64,000 nucleotides of DNA, taken from NCBI GenBank assembly GCA_015231825.1, contig JADGAV010000012.1, positions 57,289-121,288 on the forward strand. The letters are read 5' to 3'. Both the position numbers and the translations under genes were made by a program. Source of the stretch: SAR324 cluster bacterium (GTDB lineage: Bacteria; SAR324; NAC60-12). The stretch's first letter is position 1; every line of letters begins with the position of its first letter. The notes beneath the pieces are model-generated. The model searched no databases and had not been told where the DNA came from. It was given only the letters and a program-made list of their open reading frames with translations. This document shows positions 1-9,333 of this stretch, in pieces.

Positions 1-46
1 CTCAACCTTAAAATGTTTGTTCCAGAACAACAATGGAGACGGTTTT

Positions 47-388
47 ATGGCTGACAGCAGAATGGACTTGCTAGGCGGAGATGCCTACAAGCAATTTTTA
101 AGAAAAGGAGACGGAGAAGAAGTTTTTCACACGATCAAATTTCTGGAAGATGTCCCGATGATTTTGTGTGTTGAAATCGGCAGAACCGAGATGACCATTC
201 GCGACGTCCTGGATCTGAAATCCGGTTCCGTGGTTCCATTTACAAAAATTGTAGGAGAACCAATGGATATTCTGGTAGCAGACCGTCTGATGGCCCGGGG
301 AGAAGTCGTTGTGGTCAATGAACGTTACGGAATTCGGATCAGTGAAGTGACTCGACCCGACGAAAAAATCGGGGATCGGCGCGAATAA
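47..388 (+). CDS. fliN: FliN-like flagellar motor switch protein (SpoA domain)
   Basis: A 113-residue protein whose residues about 30-105 form a single SpoA/surface-presentation-of-antigens domain, as in FliN. FliN sits in the cytoplasmic C-ring with FliM and FliG and helps set rotation direction. The run ILCVEIGRTEMTIRDVLDLK followed by a small beta-rich core and VVNERYGIRISEV is typical. I chose the ATG at 47 because GGAG lies eight bases upstream; an in-frame TTG at 17 would add ten residues without a better ribosome site. The gene is probably the last of a flagellar operon that starts left of the window. It ends four bases from the convergent regulator gene. YscQ/HrcQ-type secretion homologues share the domain, so flagellar identity is likely rather than certain. 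Confidence 0.82.
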   Translation: MADSRMDLLGGDAYKQFLRKGDGEEVFHTIKFLEDVPMILCVEIGRTEMTIRDVLDLKSGSVVPFTKIVGEPMDILVADRLMARGEVVVVNERYGIRISEVTRPDEKIGDRRE

Positions 389-392
389 TTCA

Positions 393-2396
393 TCAATTCG
401 GATTGATATAGTTCGGAAAAACTTTTTTTATTTCCTTTTCAATTTGAACGGGGTTGACTTTGAGTTGACTGGCAATCCCGGGAAAAATATGACTCTTACT
501 GCACAAACAGGCCCTGACTGCTTCAAGCCCGTCTTTATCCAAACCTGCTACCAGGGTTTTCATCGTTTCATCGATAAGAAACATCATCACTTCCTCGAAT
601 ACACCCTTTAAATTTTTTGCAGTCGCAAAGGTTTGCGCATACCTCAAGATGATGGTGCGAATCAATTGCTGTTGGGAAAGCAGGCTGAGCTCATTCCTTT
701 TCGCAGGAGGGTACAAAATGTCAAAAATATACGTATCCGGCAGGCCTTTCAAAACCAGCTGAGTGCTCACTGCCCGCTGCATTCCCGTTACATTTTGGGA
801 ATTTCGATCCTCATCCTTTTGAGCCGGTTTTTCTCCGCTTTTGCCGAGAAATTCGAAAAGGATCGTATGGCTTTCAAAATCATTGGCAAAAGGGTTGAGA
901 TACCTCAAATCGATCTTCAATTGCTTTTTCTCCTGAACCAGCAATTGTCCAAAATGCCCTTTTTTTTGATAAACTGCTCCTTTCAGCAAGATTTCCATTT
1001 CCTGCCTGACGGATTCCGGATCTTCGATGATCCAGAGTTTGCAGTTGTTTTTTAAAAAGCAGTCCCAAAGCTTTTCGTATCCCCTGGGAGAACCTGAATT
1101 TTCCTGACCGGGAGAGGCCGCTGCAGAAGCGGCAGAGGGAGCTTCGTGCAAGGATGGAGAATCGAGAAAATCAGCAGGAGAGAGAAATTCATTGCTGCTC
1201 ATCAAAATTGCTCGTTCAACCACATTTTCAAGCTCCCGGACATTTCCTTTCCAGGGACGGGCCTCGAGTACATGCAATGCTTCTGGTGCAATGCCTCTGA
1301 CCTGCGTGTATTTTGCCTTTTTGGCAATAAAATGCTGCACCATCAGGGAAAGATCTGCAATTCGATCTCTCAAGGGAGGAATCGGAATTGGAAACACATT
1401 CAGTCGGTAAAATAAATCTTCCCGAAAAGTTTTTTCTTCTATGTTTCTTCGTAAATCCTGATGGGTGGCACTGACAATGCGGACATCAACTTTGACGGGG
1501 CGCACTTCACCGACGGGCAAAACTTCCTGTTCCTGAAGAACCCTCAGCAGTTTGACCTGCAGGTCAATGGGCATGTCTCCGATTTCATCAAGAAAAAGAG
1601 TCCCTTCATTGGCAAGCTGAAAAAGCCCTTCGCGATCACTGCTTGCTCCGGTAAAGGAACCTTTTTTGTGTCCAAACAGTTCGCTTTCCAAAAGTTCACG
1701 GGGAATAGCACCACAGTTGACTGGAACAAAAGGGTTTTGGGCGCGGGGACTTTGCTTGTGGATTTCCCGGGCAATCAGTTCTTTTCCGGTTCCGGTTTCG
1801 CCCTGGATCAGCACCGTCGTGTCCATTGGAGCCACTTTCTGCACCAGTTGCAGTACCCTCTGCATTTCGGTGGAGTCGCCAATCAGTTCTTTGTGTGCAT
1901 CAAGCGACTGTTTTCGTAAAACATGACTCAATTGATAGGCATTTGTAAGCGCGCTTTGAGTATTCCGCAGTTCCTGACGGGCATTGATCAGGGACTGGGC
2001 GCGCATCAAGGTTTCTGTCAGTTTGAAGGAACTGCTGAAAACATCAAAAGAGCTGTCAAAAGCTTCCCTGACCATCACATCGGATTTGCAGAGATAGTCG
2101 TCAAATTTGCTGTCGCGCAATGCCTTGATGACGGTTTCGATTCGGGAGTCTGCAGTGAGCATGATCGTGACAATATCAGGAATGCGTTCTTTGATTGCCA
2201 GACCGGTTTCACACCCATCCAGTTCAGGCATGCTCATATCAATGAATAATAAATCAAAATTGTCGAATTGTTCATCCGTCAGTTTTAAAGCTTCCACCCC
2301 ACTGCTTATATAGGTAATCTGGTGTTTCAAGGCTCGAATCAGACGGCTGAACATCTCTCCCATTTGAGGTTGATCATCGATCAGCAAAATATTCAT
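393..2396 (-). CDS. Sigma-54-interacting response regulator (REC-AAA+) with non-Fis C-terminal extension
   Basis: A 667-residue NtrC-family protein. Residues 1-120 are a receiver domain with acidic pocket D7/D8 and phosphoacceptor D53 (LLFIDMSMPELDG). Residues about 170-400 are the sigma-54 AAA+ domain: Walker A GETGTGKE at 199-206, loop GSFTGA at 246-251 (a serine variant of GAFTGA), Walker B TLFLDEIGD near 266-274, and NVRELE near 385. Normally a Fis-type HTH would follow; instead there are about 240 residues I do not recognise, with only a weak possible helix-turn-helix at the very end. The start at 2396 has AAGGAG ten bases upstream; the longer reading frame lacks this. It ends four bases from the convergent fliN-like gene, so it may regulate flagellar genes, but no partner kinase is visible. 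Confidence 0.88.
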   Translation of the reverse strand: MNILLIDDQPQMGEMFSRLIRALKHQITYISSGVEALKLTDEQFDNFDLLFIDMSMPELDGCETGLAIKERIPDIVTIMLTADSRIETVIKALRDSKFDDYLCKSDVMVREAFDSSFDVFSSSFKLTETLMRAQSLINARQELRNTQSALTNAYQLSHVLRKQSLDAHKELIGDSTEMQRVLQLVQKVAPMDTTVLIQGETGTGKELIAREIHKQSPRAQNPFVPVNCGAIPRELLESELFGHKKGSFTGASSDREGLFQLANEGTLFLDEIGDMPIDLQVKLLRVLQEQEVLPVGEVRPVKVDVRIVSATHQDLRRNIEEKTFREDLFYRLNVFPIPIPPLRDRIADLSLMVQHFIAKKAKYTQVRGIAPEALHVLEARPWKGNVRELENVVERAILMSSNEFLSPADFLDSPSLHEAPSAASAAASPGQENSGSPRGYEKLWDCFLKNNCKLWIIEDPESVRQEMEILLKGAVYQKKGHFGQLLVQEKKQLKIDLRYLNPFANDFESHTILFEFLGKSGEKPAQKDEDRNSQNVTGMQRAVSTQLVLKGLPDTYIFDILYPPAKRNELSLLSQQQLIRTIILRYAQTFATAKNLKGVFEEVMMFLIDETMKTLVAGLDKDGLEAVRACLCSKSHIFPGIASQLKVNPVQIEKEIKKVFPNYINPN

Positions 2397-2440
2397 TTTA
2401 TTGGTTCTCCTTATCCCCTGGGAGCATCGCGCCGGGCTTT

Positions 2441-2469
2441 TTGACAAAATGTCTGATTTTTTTTAATTT
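2441..2469 (+). promoter_or_regulatory. Candidate sigma-70 promoter upstream of uppP
   Basis: TTGACA (2441-2446), a 17-base spacer and TAATTT (2464-2469) point rightward from the divergent gap. The predicted start lies about 210 bases before uppP, and nothing coding is seen between. The hexamers are good, but this is a sequence match only. Confidence 0.35.
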
Positions 2470-2687
2470 TTCAGCATTGGATCAGAACTGTGTAAAGCGT
2501 GGCACTCATTACGGTTTTCAAGTTGCCAAAAACCGGTATCTGAATTTCCTGTTGATGCTCTTTTATTTGTGCTTGAAGTGCTTAAGAATAACTTGAACAT
2601 GATTCATAAACAACCTATTTATGTGGGTTTTAAAAAATTTCAAATACTGTCAGACAAAATTCCATCTGCAGACAGGAAGTCGCGAAA

Positions 2688-3494
2688 ATGAACGGATTTC
2701 AGGCGCTGGTGCTGGGAATCGTGCAGGGGCTCACCGAATTCCTCCCAATCAGCAGTACGGCCCACCTGAGAATCGTACCACACCTGATCGGCTGGGATGA
2801 TCCAGGAGCCGCTTTTTCAGCAGTGATCCAACTGGGAACGCTGGTTTCAGTAATTGTATACTTTCGTGGAGACGTTGTTAAACTGTCGCTTGCTGCAATC
2901 GAAAGTTTAATGAAACGCAATTTGTGGCTTTCCGGTGAATCCCGTCTAGCCTGGGCGATTGCTCTGGGAACATTCCCGATTGTACTTTTGGGACTGCTGT
3001 TCAAAGAAACGATAGAAACAGAAGCCCGCGGCTTGATGGTGATTGGCATCAGCCTGATTGTTTTTGCCGTTTTTCTATTCATTTCTGAAAAAATATCGTT
3101 ACAAAAACGTGTTATTTCCGAATTGAGCGTCAAAGATGTTTTGATCATTGGCATCTGTCAGGCATTTGCCCTCATTCCCGGTTGTTCGCGTTCCGGGTCC
3201 ACAATCACCGGAGGGCTTTTTCTCGGCTTAAAGCGAGAAGACGCGGCCCGATTTTCATTTCTGTTGGGACTGCCCGCCATTGCAGGGAGCGGGTTGTTTG
3301 AGCTCTTTTCTCTCTTTGAAGATGGTTTGGGGCAAACCGGAATCATTGAAATTTTGATCGGAATCTCCGCCGCATTTGTCAGTGGATATTACTCGATCGA
3401 ACTGCTTCTCAATTTTATTAAAAAACATGGGACCATTATCTTTGTGCTATATCGAATAATTTTGGGCACGACAATATTGTTCCTTTGGGCGTGA
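2688..3494 (+). CDS. uppP: Undecaprenyl-diphosphate phosphatase (UppP/BacA)
   Basis: A 268-residue polytopic membrane protein that dephosphorylates undecaprenyl diphosphate to the monophosphate carrier used for peptidoglycan and other envelope glycans. Both signature stretches are present: GLTEFLPISSTAHL near residues 14-27, with E17 and S22/S23, and PGCSRSGST at 164-172, with R168. The length matches the family (about 265-275 residues). The ATG is preceded by CAGGAAG at a suitable distance. The protease gene begins 28 bases downstream on the same strand, so the two may be co-transcribed. Identification is firm; bacitracin tolerance is only the family's known side effect. Confidence 0.96.
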   Translation: MNGFQALVLGIVQGLTEFLPISSTAHLRIVPHLIGWDDPGAAFSAVIQLGTLVSVIVYFRGDVVKLSLAAIESLMKRNLWLSGESRLAWAIALGTFPIVLLGLLFKETIETEARGLMVIGISLIVFAVFLFISEKISLQKRVISELSVKDVLIIGICQAFALIPGCSRSGSTITGGLFLGLKREDAARFSFLLGLPAIAGSGLFELFSLFEDGLGQTGIIEILIGISAAFVSGYYSIELLLNFIKKHGTIIFVLYRIILGTTILFLWA

Positions 3495-3522
3495 GCGGTT
3501 CCGTTCAACAAATGAGTTTACT

Positions 3523-4983
3523 ATGAATTACAAATTTTTTCCTAAGATCAGTTTTTTGCTGCTGATCAGTTTTTCTTTTTTTGAGGGACTGCAAGCACAA
3601 AACCCGCCAATTGAACCCTCTGTCATTCTGATAACCAATCATCAGCAGCTCCCGCAATGGACATCGCCATGGAAACGAGGATTCACTTCCTCCGGCAACG
3701 GGACCGGTTTTTTAATCCAAAACCGGTGGATTTTGACCAACGCTCATGTGGTGAGTAATTCCAGGCTGCTGCTGCTCAAAAAAACTTCAAGTGCCGAACC
3801 GTTCATCGCGAGGGTCGTGGCCATCGCCCATGATTCTGATCTCGCCATTCTCGAAGCGGATGATCCTTCTTTTTATCAGGGAATGCATCCGTTGGAATTG
3901 GGAAAATTACCTGAACTGCAAAGTCACGTCCGTACTTATGGATACCCGATTGGAGGCACAACGATTTCTCGCACCGAAGGGGTGGTTTCCCGTGTAGAAT
4001 TCGGTACTTATGTCCATTCCGGAGTTGATTCCCATCTGATTATTCAGACCGATTCTGCCATCAACCCGGGCAACAGCGGCGGACCAGTCATTCAGGATGG
4101 CAAGGTGGTCGGAGTTGCTTTTCAATCAAATCCCAACCTGAATGATGTCGGATATCTGATTCCAGTTCCCCTGGTTCGACGATTCTTAAAAGACATGCAG
4201 GATGGAGTCTACGATGGTGTTCCTGAAATTGGAATCCAGGTCAGTAATTTGTTGAACAGACATCTCAGACGGTTCCTCAAGTTGCCCTCTGACACGAGTG
4301 GAGTACTGATCGATCGCGTTCTTCCTCAAACTCCAGCAGAAGGCAAACTTCATGTCGGAGATGTGCTGGTTGAAATAGGAGGAGTGCCCATTGATGCCTC
4401 CGGGATGGTCGATTATGAAGGTTATCAGGTGCCTTTTCATATTATGGCGGAACATCAGCTCGTGGGAGATTTACTCAACTTTCGCATCTGGCGCCATCAG
4501 CAGTTTAAGGAAGTGGAACTGGAGCTCTCTTTGCCACCCTTTATTAAAGATTTTCGGCTCAGTTACGACACCCCTCCCCAATATCTTATTTTTGGCGGAT
4601 TGATCTTCATGCCCTTGAATCGAAACTATCTTCAGTCTTCCCCGCCTTCCCCTGCCCTCCTATATGAGCATCTCTACCGAGAAGCGGAAAAACCAGGAAC
4701 ACGCAGGGAGCAGGTTCTGATGATTGTCGGGATTCTTCCTTCTCCAGTCAATGCGGGATACACGAATCTTAAAAATTTTGTACTGAATCGCGTCAACGGA
4801 ATCCCGATTCGGTCCTTAAAACATTTAAAAAGTGTCCTGGCAGAACTGAAAAGCAGTGCGAGGTTTTATCGATTTGAAAGTGAGTGGGATCCAACCCTCG
4901 TGGTGCTTGACAAGGAAGCCGTTTACCGCGAGCACGAACGGATCCTGGAACGTTATGGAATCGCGGAAGGGGAGCAGTTATGA
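3523..4983 (+). CDS. Secreted HtrA/DegP-like serine protease with one PDZ domain
   Basis: A 486-residue protein with an N-terminal signal peptide (hydrophobic residues 8-24, likely cleavage after LQAQ), so it should act in the periplasm. The trypsin-like domain has an intact triad: H75 in LTNAHVV, D106 in HDSDLAIL and S185 in NPGNSGGP. A PDZ domain follows at about 225-300 (GVLIDRVLPQTPAEG, then HVGDVLVEIGG). The remaining 180 residues may hold a second, divergent PDZ-like unit (NLKNFVLNRVNGIPIRSLKHL). HtrA proteins degrade or refold misfolded envelope proteins. The stop codon overlaps the start of the next gene in ATGA, indicating translational coupling with a homologous but catalytically dead partner. 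Confidence 0.9.
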   Translation: MNYKFFPKISFLLLISFSFFEGLQAQNPPIEPSVILITNHQQLPQWTSPWKRGFTSSGNGTGFLIQNRWILTNAHVVSNSRLLLLKKTSSAEPFIARVVAIAHDSDLAILEADDPSFYQGMHPLELGKLPELQSHVRTYGYPIGGTTISRTEGVVSRVEFGTYVHSGVDSHLIIQTDSAINPGNSGGPVIQDGKVVGVAFQSNPNLNDVGYLIPVPLVRRFLKDMQDGVYDGVPEIGIQVSNLLNRHLRRFLKLPSDTSGVLIDRVLPQTPAEGKLHVGDVLVEIGGVPIDASGMVDYEGYQVPFHIMAEHQLVGDLLNFRIWRHQQFKEVELELSLPPFIKDFRLSYDTPPQYLIFGGLIFMPLNRNYLQSSPPSPALLYEHLYREAEKPGTRREQVLMIVGILPSPVNAGYTNLKNFVLNRVNGIPIRSLKHLKSVLAELKSSARFYRFESEWDPTLVVLDKEAVYREHERILERYGIAEGEQL

Positions 4984-6455
4984 AATTCAATCTGCAAATA
5001 CTATTGATTCTGTTTGTTCTTCCTTCCATTCTTTGGGGAGCAGAACCGGAAAATTCAAATTCTAAAGAATTCAAAAAAAGCGTAGCTCTTATCCGTACTT
5101 ATCAGCAGGCTCATGATTGGTTGATCCCCTGGAACAAAAAAGCGCTTCGCCAGAGAAATGGCGCCGCTTTGGTATTGCCTCAGCAGCAATTGCTGACCAC
5201 AGCCGGTTTGGTCATGAACCATACCTTAATTGAAGTCCGAAAACCGGGTGACGATCGCCCTTATGAGGCAGAAGTCATTTTAGCAGACAATGCCATAAAT
5301 TTGGCATTGCTGCACGTTTCTGACCCCAGTTTCTGGGATGATTTGGATCCTGTCGAGTGGGGAAAAACAAAATTGGGAGATTCAAAAATTCAATATTGGG
5401 AGAGCAAAAACGAATGGAAATCCATTTCGGGAAAAGTCAAGCAGCTTTTCATCGGTTATCGTTCTCAAAGCAAAGCCCATTTCCCCGTATTTGAAGTTGT
5501 CGCTTCTTTAAAATCCAAGGTTCAGGGCAACCCGCTTGTTCAAAATAATAAAATAACAGGAATGATCATGCAGTTGCGGGATTCCAATCTTGATGCATTT
5601 CCTGCTTCCTTTCTACAAACTTTCATCAAAAAGGCTTCTGAAAAGCCTTATTCAGGTTTTCCACAAAGAGGATTTGGATGGCAGCAAATCACTCAGGATG
5701 CGCTTCGCTCTCATTTATCAATTGAAAAAAGCCAGACGGGGATTTTGATTGATCGCATTTTTCATTATGGGACCGGGTCAGACGTTTTGCAAATCAATGA
5801 TTTTTTGGTTTCCATGGCAGGAAAGAAGCTTTCCAACGAAGGAAAAATCGAACACTCCGAATGGGGAAACGTGCTCTTTGATTTTTTATTCACAGATCAA
5901 CCCCAAAACTTTGAGACATTTTCCCTGGAAGTGATCCGTCAGGGAAAGCGGCTGTCTCTGGAGACACATCTCGAAGATTTTCCCGCAGAGAAATATTCAG
6001 TGCCTCTGAAAACAGTCGAACATCCGCCTCGATACGTCCTCAGGGGTGGGGTGCTTTTTCAGGAGTTGAACATGAACTACCTTGAAATCTGGGGCAAAGA
6101 CTGGACCAGTAAGGCGCCTGCTCGGCTCAGCATTTATCAACAGTTGGAATCTCACCTGCCTGTCAATAAAAACAGAAGGCTGGTCCTCGTGACCCGCGTC
6201 CTGCCAACGTCCATCAACATCGGCTATCAGAATCTGCGCAGTCTCATCGTCACCGAAATCAACGGACGTCCTGTTCATCGCCTCGAAGATGTGAAAACTG
6301 CGTTTGAAAATCCACGGGACGGATTCCATCAAGTGAATTTCATGCCCGGATCCAACCGGGCCTATCTGATTTTACCAGATGCTGAGATGAAAGCCACTGA
6401 CCAGCAGATTCTTCAGCATTTTCAAATTCCTCATCTGGAAAGGTTGTCGTTCTGA
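4980..6455 (+). CDS. HtrA-like pseudoprotease, paralogue of the preceding protease
   Basis: A 491-residue exported protein (signal peptide about 1-20, ending LWGAEP) that can be lined up with its neighbour along its whole length. All three catalytic positions are lost. The histidine is G76 (LTTAGLV in place of LTNAHVV), the aspartate is N107 (AINLALL in place of SDLAIL), and the NPGNSGGP serine loop is reduced to VQGNP. PDZ-like stretches remain (GILIDRIFHYG near 250, and NLRSLIVTEINGRPVHRLEDV near the end), so it probably still binds peptides or its sister protein. Start and stop overlap in ATGA with the active protease. A regulatory or scaffolding subunit is inferred. The frame is intact and long, so it is not a decaying pseudogene. 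Confidence 0.85.
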   Translation: MKFNLQILLILFVLPSILWGAEPENSNSKEFKKSVALIRTYQQAHDWLIPWNKKALRQRNGAALVLPQQQLLTTAGLVMNHTLIEVRKPGDDRPYEAEVILADNAINLALLHVSDPSFWDDLDPVEWGKTKLGDSKIQYWESKNEWKSISGKVKQLFIGYRSQSKAHFPVFEVVASLKSKVQGNPLVQNNKITGMIMQLRDSNLDAFPASFLQTFIKKASEKPYSGFPQRGFGWQQITQDALRSHLSIEKSQTGILIDRIFHYGTGSDVLQINDFLVSMAGKKLSNEGKIEHSEWGNVLFDFLFTDQPQNFETFSLEVIRQGKRLSLETHLEDFPAEKYSVPLKTVEHPPRYVLRGGVLFQELNMNYLEIWGKDWTSKAPARLSIYQQLESHLPVNKNRRLVLVTRVLPTSINIGYQNLRSLIVTEINGRPVHRLEDVKTAFENPRDGFHQVNFMPGSNRAYLILPDAEMKATDQQILQHFQIPHLERLSF

Positions 6456-6523
6456 GCCAATCTAAAAATTATGACCTCCTCAACCCGTGTACTTTTTGAC
6501 CTATTTTCGTGAAAGATATTTGA

Positions 6524-7591
6524 ATGAAGAGCACAGATTTTTCCGCAACCACCTCTTCAGGCTTGCCGGAATTTTTAACTGAGGCGAGTGAGCTGATTCA
6601 GCAGCAAATGTTCCAATCGATTCCTGACCGCGAACCAAAGGAGAGTCTCTATAATTTGATGCGGGACTATCCCTCACGGGGAGGAAAAAAATTCAGATCT
6701 GCGCTTGTTTTGCTTTCTTCAGAATGGTTCGGCGGGACCATTGCGAACGCTCTTGCCTCGGCCGTCGCGTATGAATTATTCCAAAATTTTGCATTGATCC
6801 ACGATGATATCGAAGATGACTCGCTGATCCGCCGCGGCAAGGAAACGCTGCATCGGATGCATGGGATTCCCCTCGCTTTGAATGCGGGAGACACGATGCT
6901 GTCACTGGTGTATGAAGTCTTGTTGAGCAACAAACAAAAACTGGGCTATGATCTATCATTTCAGATTATGGAACACTTCAACATGGTTGCACGCCACACC
7001 TTTGAGGGTCAGGCAATGGATATTGGCTGGATTGTTCATGACCGCTTTCCCAGTAAAGCAGAATATCAGGAAATGATCACCTGTAAAACCGGATGGTATT
7101 CCGGGAAAGGACCATGCCAATGCGGAGCTATGATTGGAGGGGCTGCCGACGGGGATATTGAGCTGATTGGAAAATTTGGAGAGGCCATCGGTATTGGTTT
7201 TCAAGCACGGGATGATGTGCTCAATCTGCTGACAACGAGTGAACAGGAAGCGCCCAATGCCAATGCGGGAGGGTATGGAAAAGAACGTGGAGGTGACATC
7301 GCTGAAGGGAAGCGAACGTTGATCGTGATAGAACTGTTTGATCGGCTTTCCAAAGGAGAGGCAGACTATCTGCATCAGATTTTGCTGACTCCTCGAGAAA
7401 AAAATTCGGAGGAAGAAATCGAATGGGTGATCAAACATGCCAAAACCAGCGGTGCTTTGGATGCAGTAATTGTCTACTGTGAGGAATATGCCCGAATAGC
7501 CCTGGATTGTTTAGAGGCTTTGCCCAACCATCCCGTCCGCGACTTGATGAAGGAGCTTGTCTCCTATTTGGTCATTGACCGTAATTTTTAA
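6524..7591 (+). CDS. Polyprenyl (trans-isoprenyl) diphosphate synthase
   Basis: A 355-residue member of the FPP/GGPP synthase family, which condenses isopentenyl diphosphate onto allylic diphosphates. The first aspartate-rich motif is intact (LIHDDIEDD, D94-D98). It also has GGKKFRSALV near 53-62, NAGDTML near 120 and the GDIAEGKRTL loop. The second aspartate motif reads DDVLN (230-234) in place of DDxxD, losing the last aspartate. Product chain length cannot be told from sequence; geranylgeranyl or longer is plausible. The ribosome site is weak. It lies between the protease pair and cheW, with no obvious functional link to either. Confidence 0.87.
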   Translation: MKSTDFSATTSSGLPEFLTEASELIQQQMFQSIPDREPKESLYNLMRDYPSRGGKKFRSALVLLSSEWFGGTIANALASAVAYELFQNFALIHDDIEDDSLIRRGKETLHRMHGIPLALNAGDTMLSLVYEVLLSNKQKLGYDLSFQIMEHFNMVARHTFEGQAMDIGWIVHDRFPSKAEYQEMITCKTGWYSGKGPCQCGAMIGGAADGDIELIGKFGEAIGIGFQARDDVLNLLTTSEQEAPNANAGGYGKERGGDIAEGKRTLIVIELFDRLSKGEADYLHQILLTPREKNSEEEIEWVIKHAKTSGALDAVIVYCEEYARIALDCLEALPNHPVRDLMKELVSYLVIDRNF

Positions 7592-7612
7592 ATTGAAATA
7601 GTCAAACCATCC

Positions 7613-8137
7613 ATGCCGGCAACCGACAGTAAAACGAATGAAACTCAGACGGAAAGCATCAAGTCTATCAATCTGAACTTGCTGGAGGCCCTGACGAATG
7701 AATCTGATGAGATTGTGGACAAATATATGACGTTCACCCTCAACGATCGCGTCTATGGAATAGAAATCCAAAATGTCCGGGAGATCGTCGACATGCAGAA
7801 AATCACCAATGTTCCTGGTATGGAAGACTATATCAAAGGACTGATCAATTTGCGGGGACAGGTGATTCCCGTGTTGGATGTCAGGCTGCGTTTTGGAATG
7901 AAATTTCGGGAATACAATCCGCGTACCTGCATCATCGTTGTTGAATTTCATGAAACCATGATCGGCCTGATCGTTGATCGGGTTGCCGATGTCCTCATCA
8001 TTCCCAGAGATCAAATTCAGGAACCACCTTCCAAAAAAGATCAGGGATATGACCGTTTCATTAAAGGTCTGGACAAAAGCGATCAAACGGTGAAGCTTAT
8101 TTTAGACACAGAAAAATTGATTTCACGCGCACAATGA
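7613..8137 (+). CDS. cheW: CheW chemotaxis coupling protein
   Basis: A 174-residue cytoplasmic adaptor linking chemoreceptors to the CheA kinase. After about 35 variable residues comes a typical CheW fold: YMTFTLNDRVYGIEIQNVRE, then TNVPGMEDYIKGLINLRGQV around 65-85, DVRLRFG, and GLIVDRVADVL near 120. LINLRGQVIPVLD is a hallmark of the family. The length fits a stand-alone CheW. It follows the prenyl synthase by about 20 bases, so it is likely co-transcribed. Its presence with the fliN-like gene supports a motile organism. Confidence 0.94.
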   Translation: MPATDSKTNETQTESIKSINLNLLEALTNESDEIVDKYMTFTLNDRVYGIEIQNVREIVDMQKITNVPGMEDYIKGLINLRGQVIPVLDVRLRFGMKFREYNPRTCIIVVEFHETMIGLIVDRVADVLIIPRDQIQEPPSKKDQGYDRFIKGLDKSDQTVKLILDTEKLISRAQ

Positions 8138-8177
8138 GCTTCTCAGAAATGCCATCATTTCGGGAATTTCTTTCAAC

Positions 8178-8846
8178 TCAGGGAATCGCCCCAGTCAGTC
8201 CAATTCCATAAATTTTTCCGCTGAAGCTCGAACTTTCACGAGGAATTTTTGCAAAAAATGTGAAAAGTATATAAAGGGGGCGAGGTTGAGGATCCCATTC
8301 CAGGCTGTAGACCATTCCCAGGAGATAATAAGCATTTGAAAAACCAACTTTGCGTCTTTGTTTTCCGGCACCCGGCACACTGACACTGAATTCAAAACGC
8401 CCTTGATTTCCTCCATATCCGTAATAAAAAAAGGGAAAAGGGTGATGTAAAATTGACCAGGACTGGTTAGACCGTCGGGCTTCACTGACAAATACGTCAT
8501 CGGCTGGATTTTCGTTCTGTTGAATATCGGCGTATTGACCGATATTGACGTCAGCCTGGCTGAGTCCCAGGTCAAAACCGAAATTTTTCCAGTTGATCCC
8601 TCCCCCAACACCATGACCCCTCAGCGAAGGAGGCAAAATGTCGGTGTAACCTTTGACCCGGTTCGAAGCCCCGTCCGGAGCAGGATCTATATCGATTTTT
8701 ATCATACTTAACCAGAGTCCGTAGCCGAACAGATCATATTCGAAGACTCCATACTGAGCAACCGCCTTTTCTGTCATGCCCCAAAAAATTACGGCAACCA
8801 AAATAATTTTCAATGCGTTTCCGGAATAAAAATTTTTATTCTTCAT
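8178..8846 (-). CDS. Exported outer-membrane-like protein of unknown function
   Basis: A 222-residue protein with a clear signal peptide (KNKNFYSGN, then hydrophobic ALKIILVAVIFWG, then AVAQ). The mature part is rich in aromatic and glycine residues with alternating short strands, such as FFYYGYGGNQGRFEFSVSV and AYYLLGMVYSLEW, and it ends near an aromatic residue. This pattern suggests a small outer-membrane beta-barrel, but no family is recognised. The ATG at 8846 is preferred because the signal peptide begins cleanly there; an in-frame TTG at 8867 would add seven residues. It is convergent with cheW and stands alone. Confidence 0.7.
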   Translation of the reverse strand: MKNKNFYSGNALKIILVAVIFWGMTEKAVAQYGVFEYDLFGYGLWLSMIKIDIDPAPDGASNRVKGYTDILPPSLRGHGVGGGINWKNFGFDLGLSQADVNIGQYADIQQNENPADDVFVSEARRSNQSWSILHHPFPFFYYGYGGNQGRFEFSVSVPGAGKQRRKVGFSNAYYLLGMVYSLEWDPQPRPLYILFTFFAKIPRESSSFSGKIYGIGLTGAIP

Positions 8847-9333
8847 AGTCTTTTTTTTATTTTCCAACTCTTGAAAAATTATCCTACAGAAGTTAAAACC
8901 GTCGCCTCAGGAGATTTACTTTTATTTGTGTTGAGAAAAATAGTCAAAACAGAGCTTGAGAAAAATAGTAAAATCAAATATTTATATTCTGGTTTGCAGA
9001 ATTCTCCGGCAGCTCATCTGCCCTGTAGCATGGGTTCAGGCCTTCTCTGCGCGGAAATTTTAAATCGAGGCAAAACTCCAGGCTTCATGAATTTTGCGGT
9101 ACGCCACAGCAAATGAGTGCACGGTTTCTGCTTTGTGAGATCCGTTTTTCAGGCTTGTGATCATATCTGAATGATTCTCAATCTGTAATAAGATCATAAG
9201 CTTATCAATTTGATTCTAATTCCTCAAAACATTAATTTAAAAGAATCTTTTGCAGATTTTGCTTTCCAGAAGCGGCAAAATGTTTTACAAAAGTGTCTGA
9301 AAACATTTCAACCATGGAATTGGAGCTTGCCTG
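8847..9333. other. Intergenic region without a supported gene
   Basis: About 490 bases, AT-rich toward the right end. An open frame at 8871-9116 begins with TTG, lacks a ribosome site and resembles nothing known, so it is not called. The last 30 bases hold the GGAG ribosome site of the HNH gene. Confidence 0.5.

Noticed and set aside
2490..2510. Sigma-54 promoter (TGGCAC) upstream of uppP
   Set aside because: The GTGGCAC half is present but the -12 part reads ACGG rather than TTGC at the required spacing.
8871..9116. 81-residue open frame
   Set aside because: TTG start, no ribosome site, no recognisable features.
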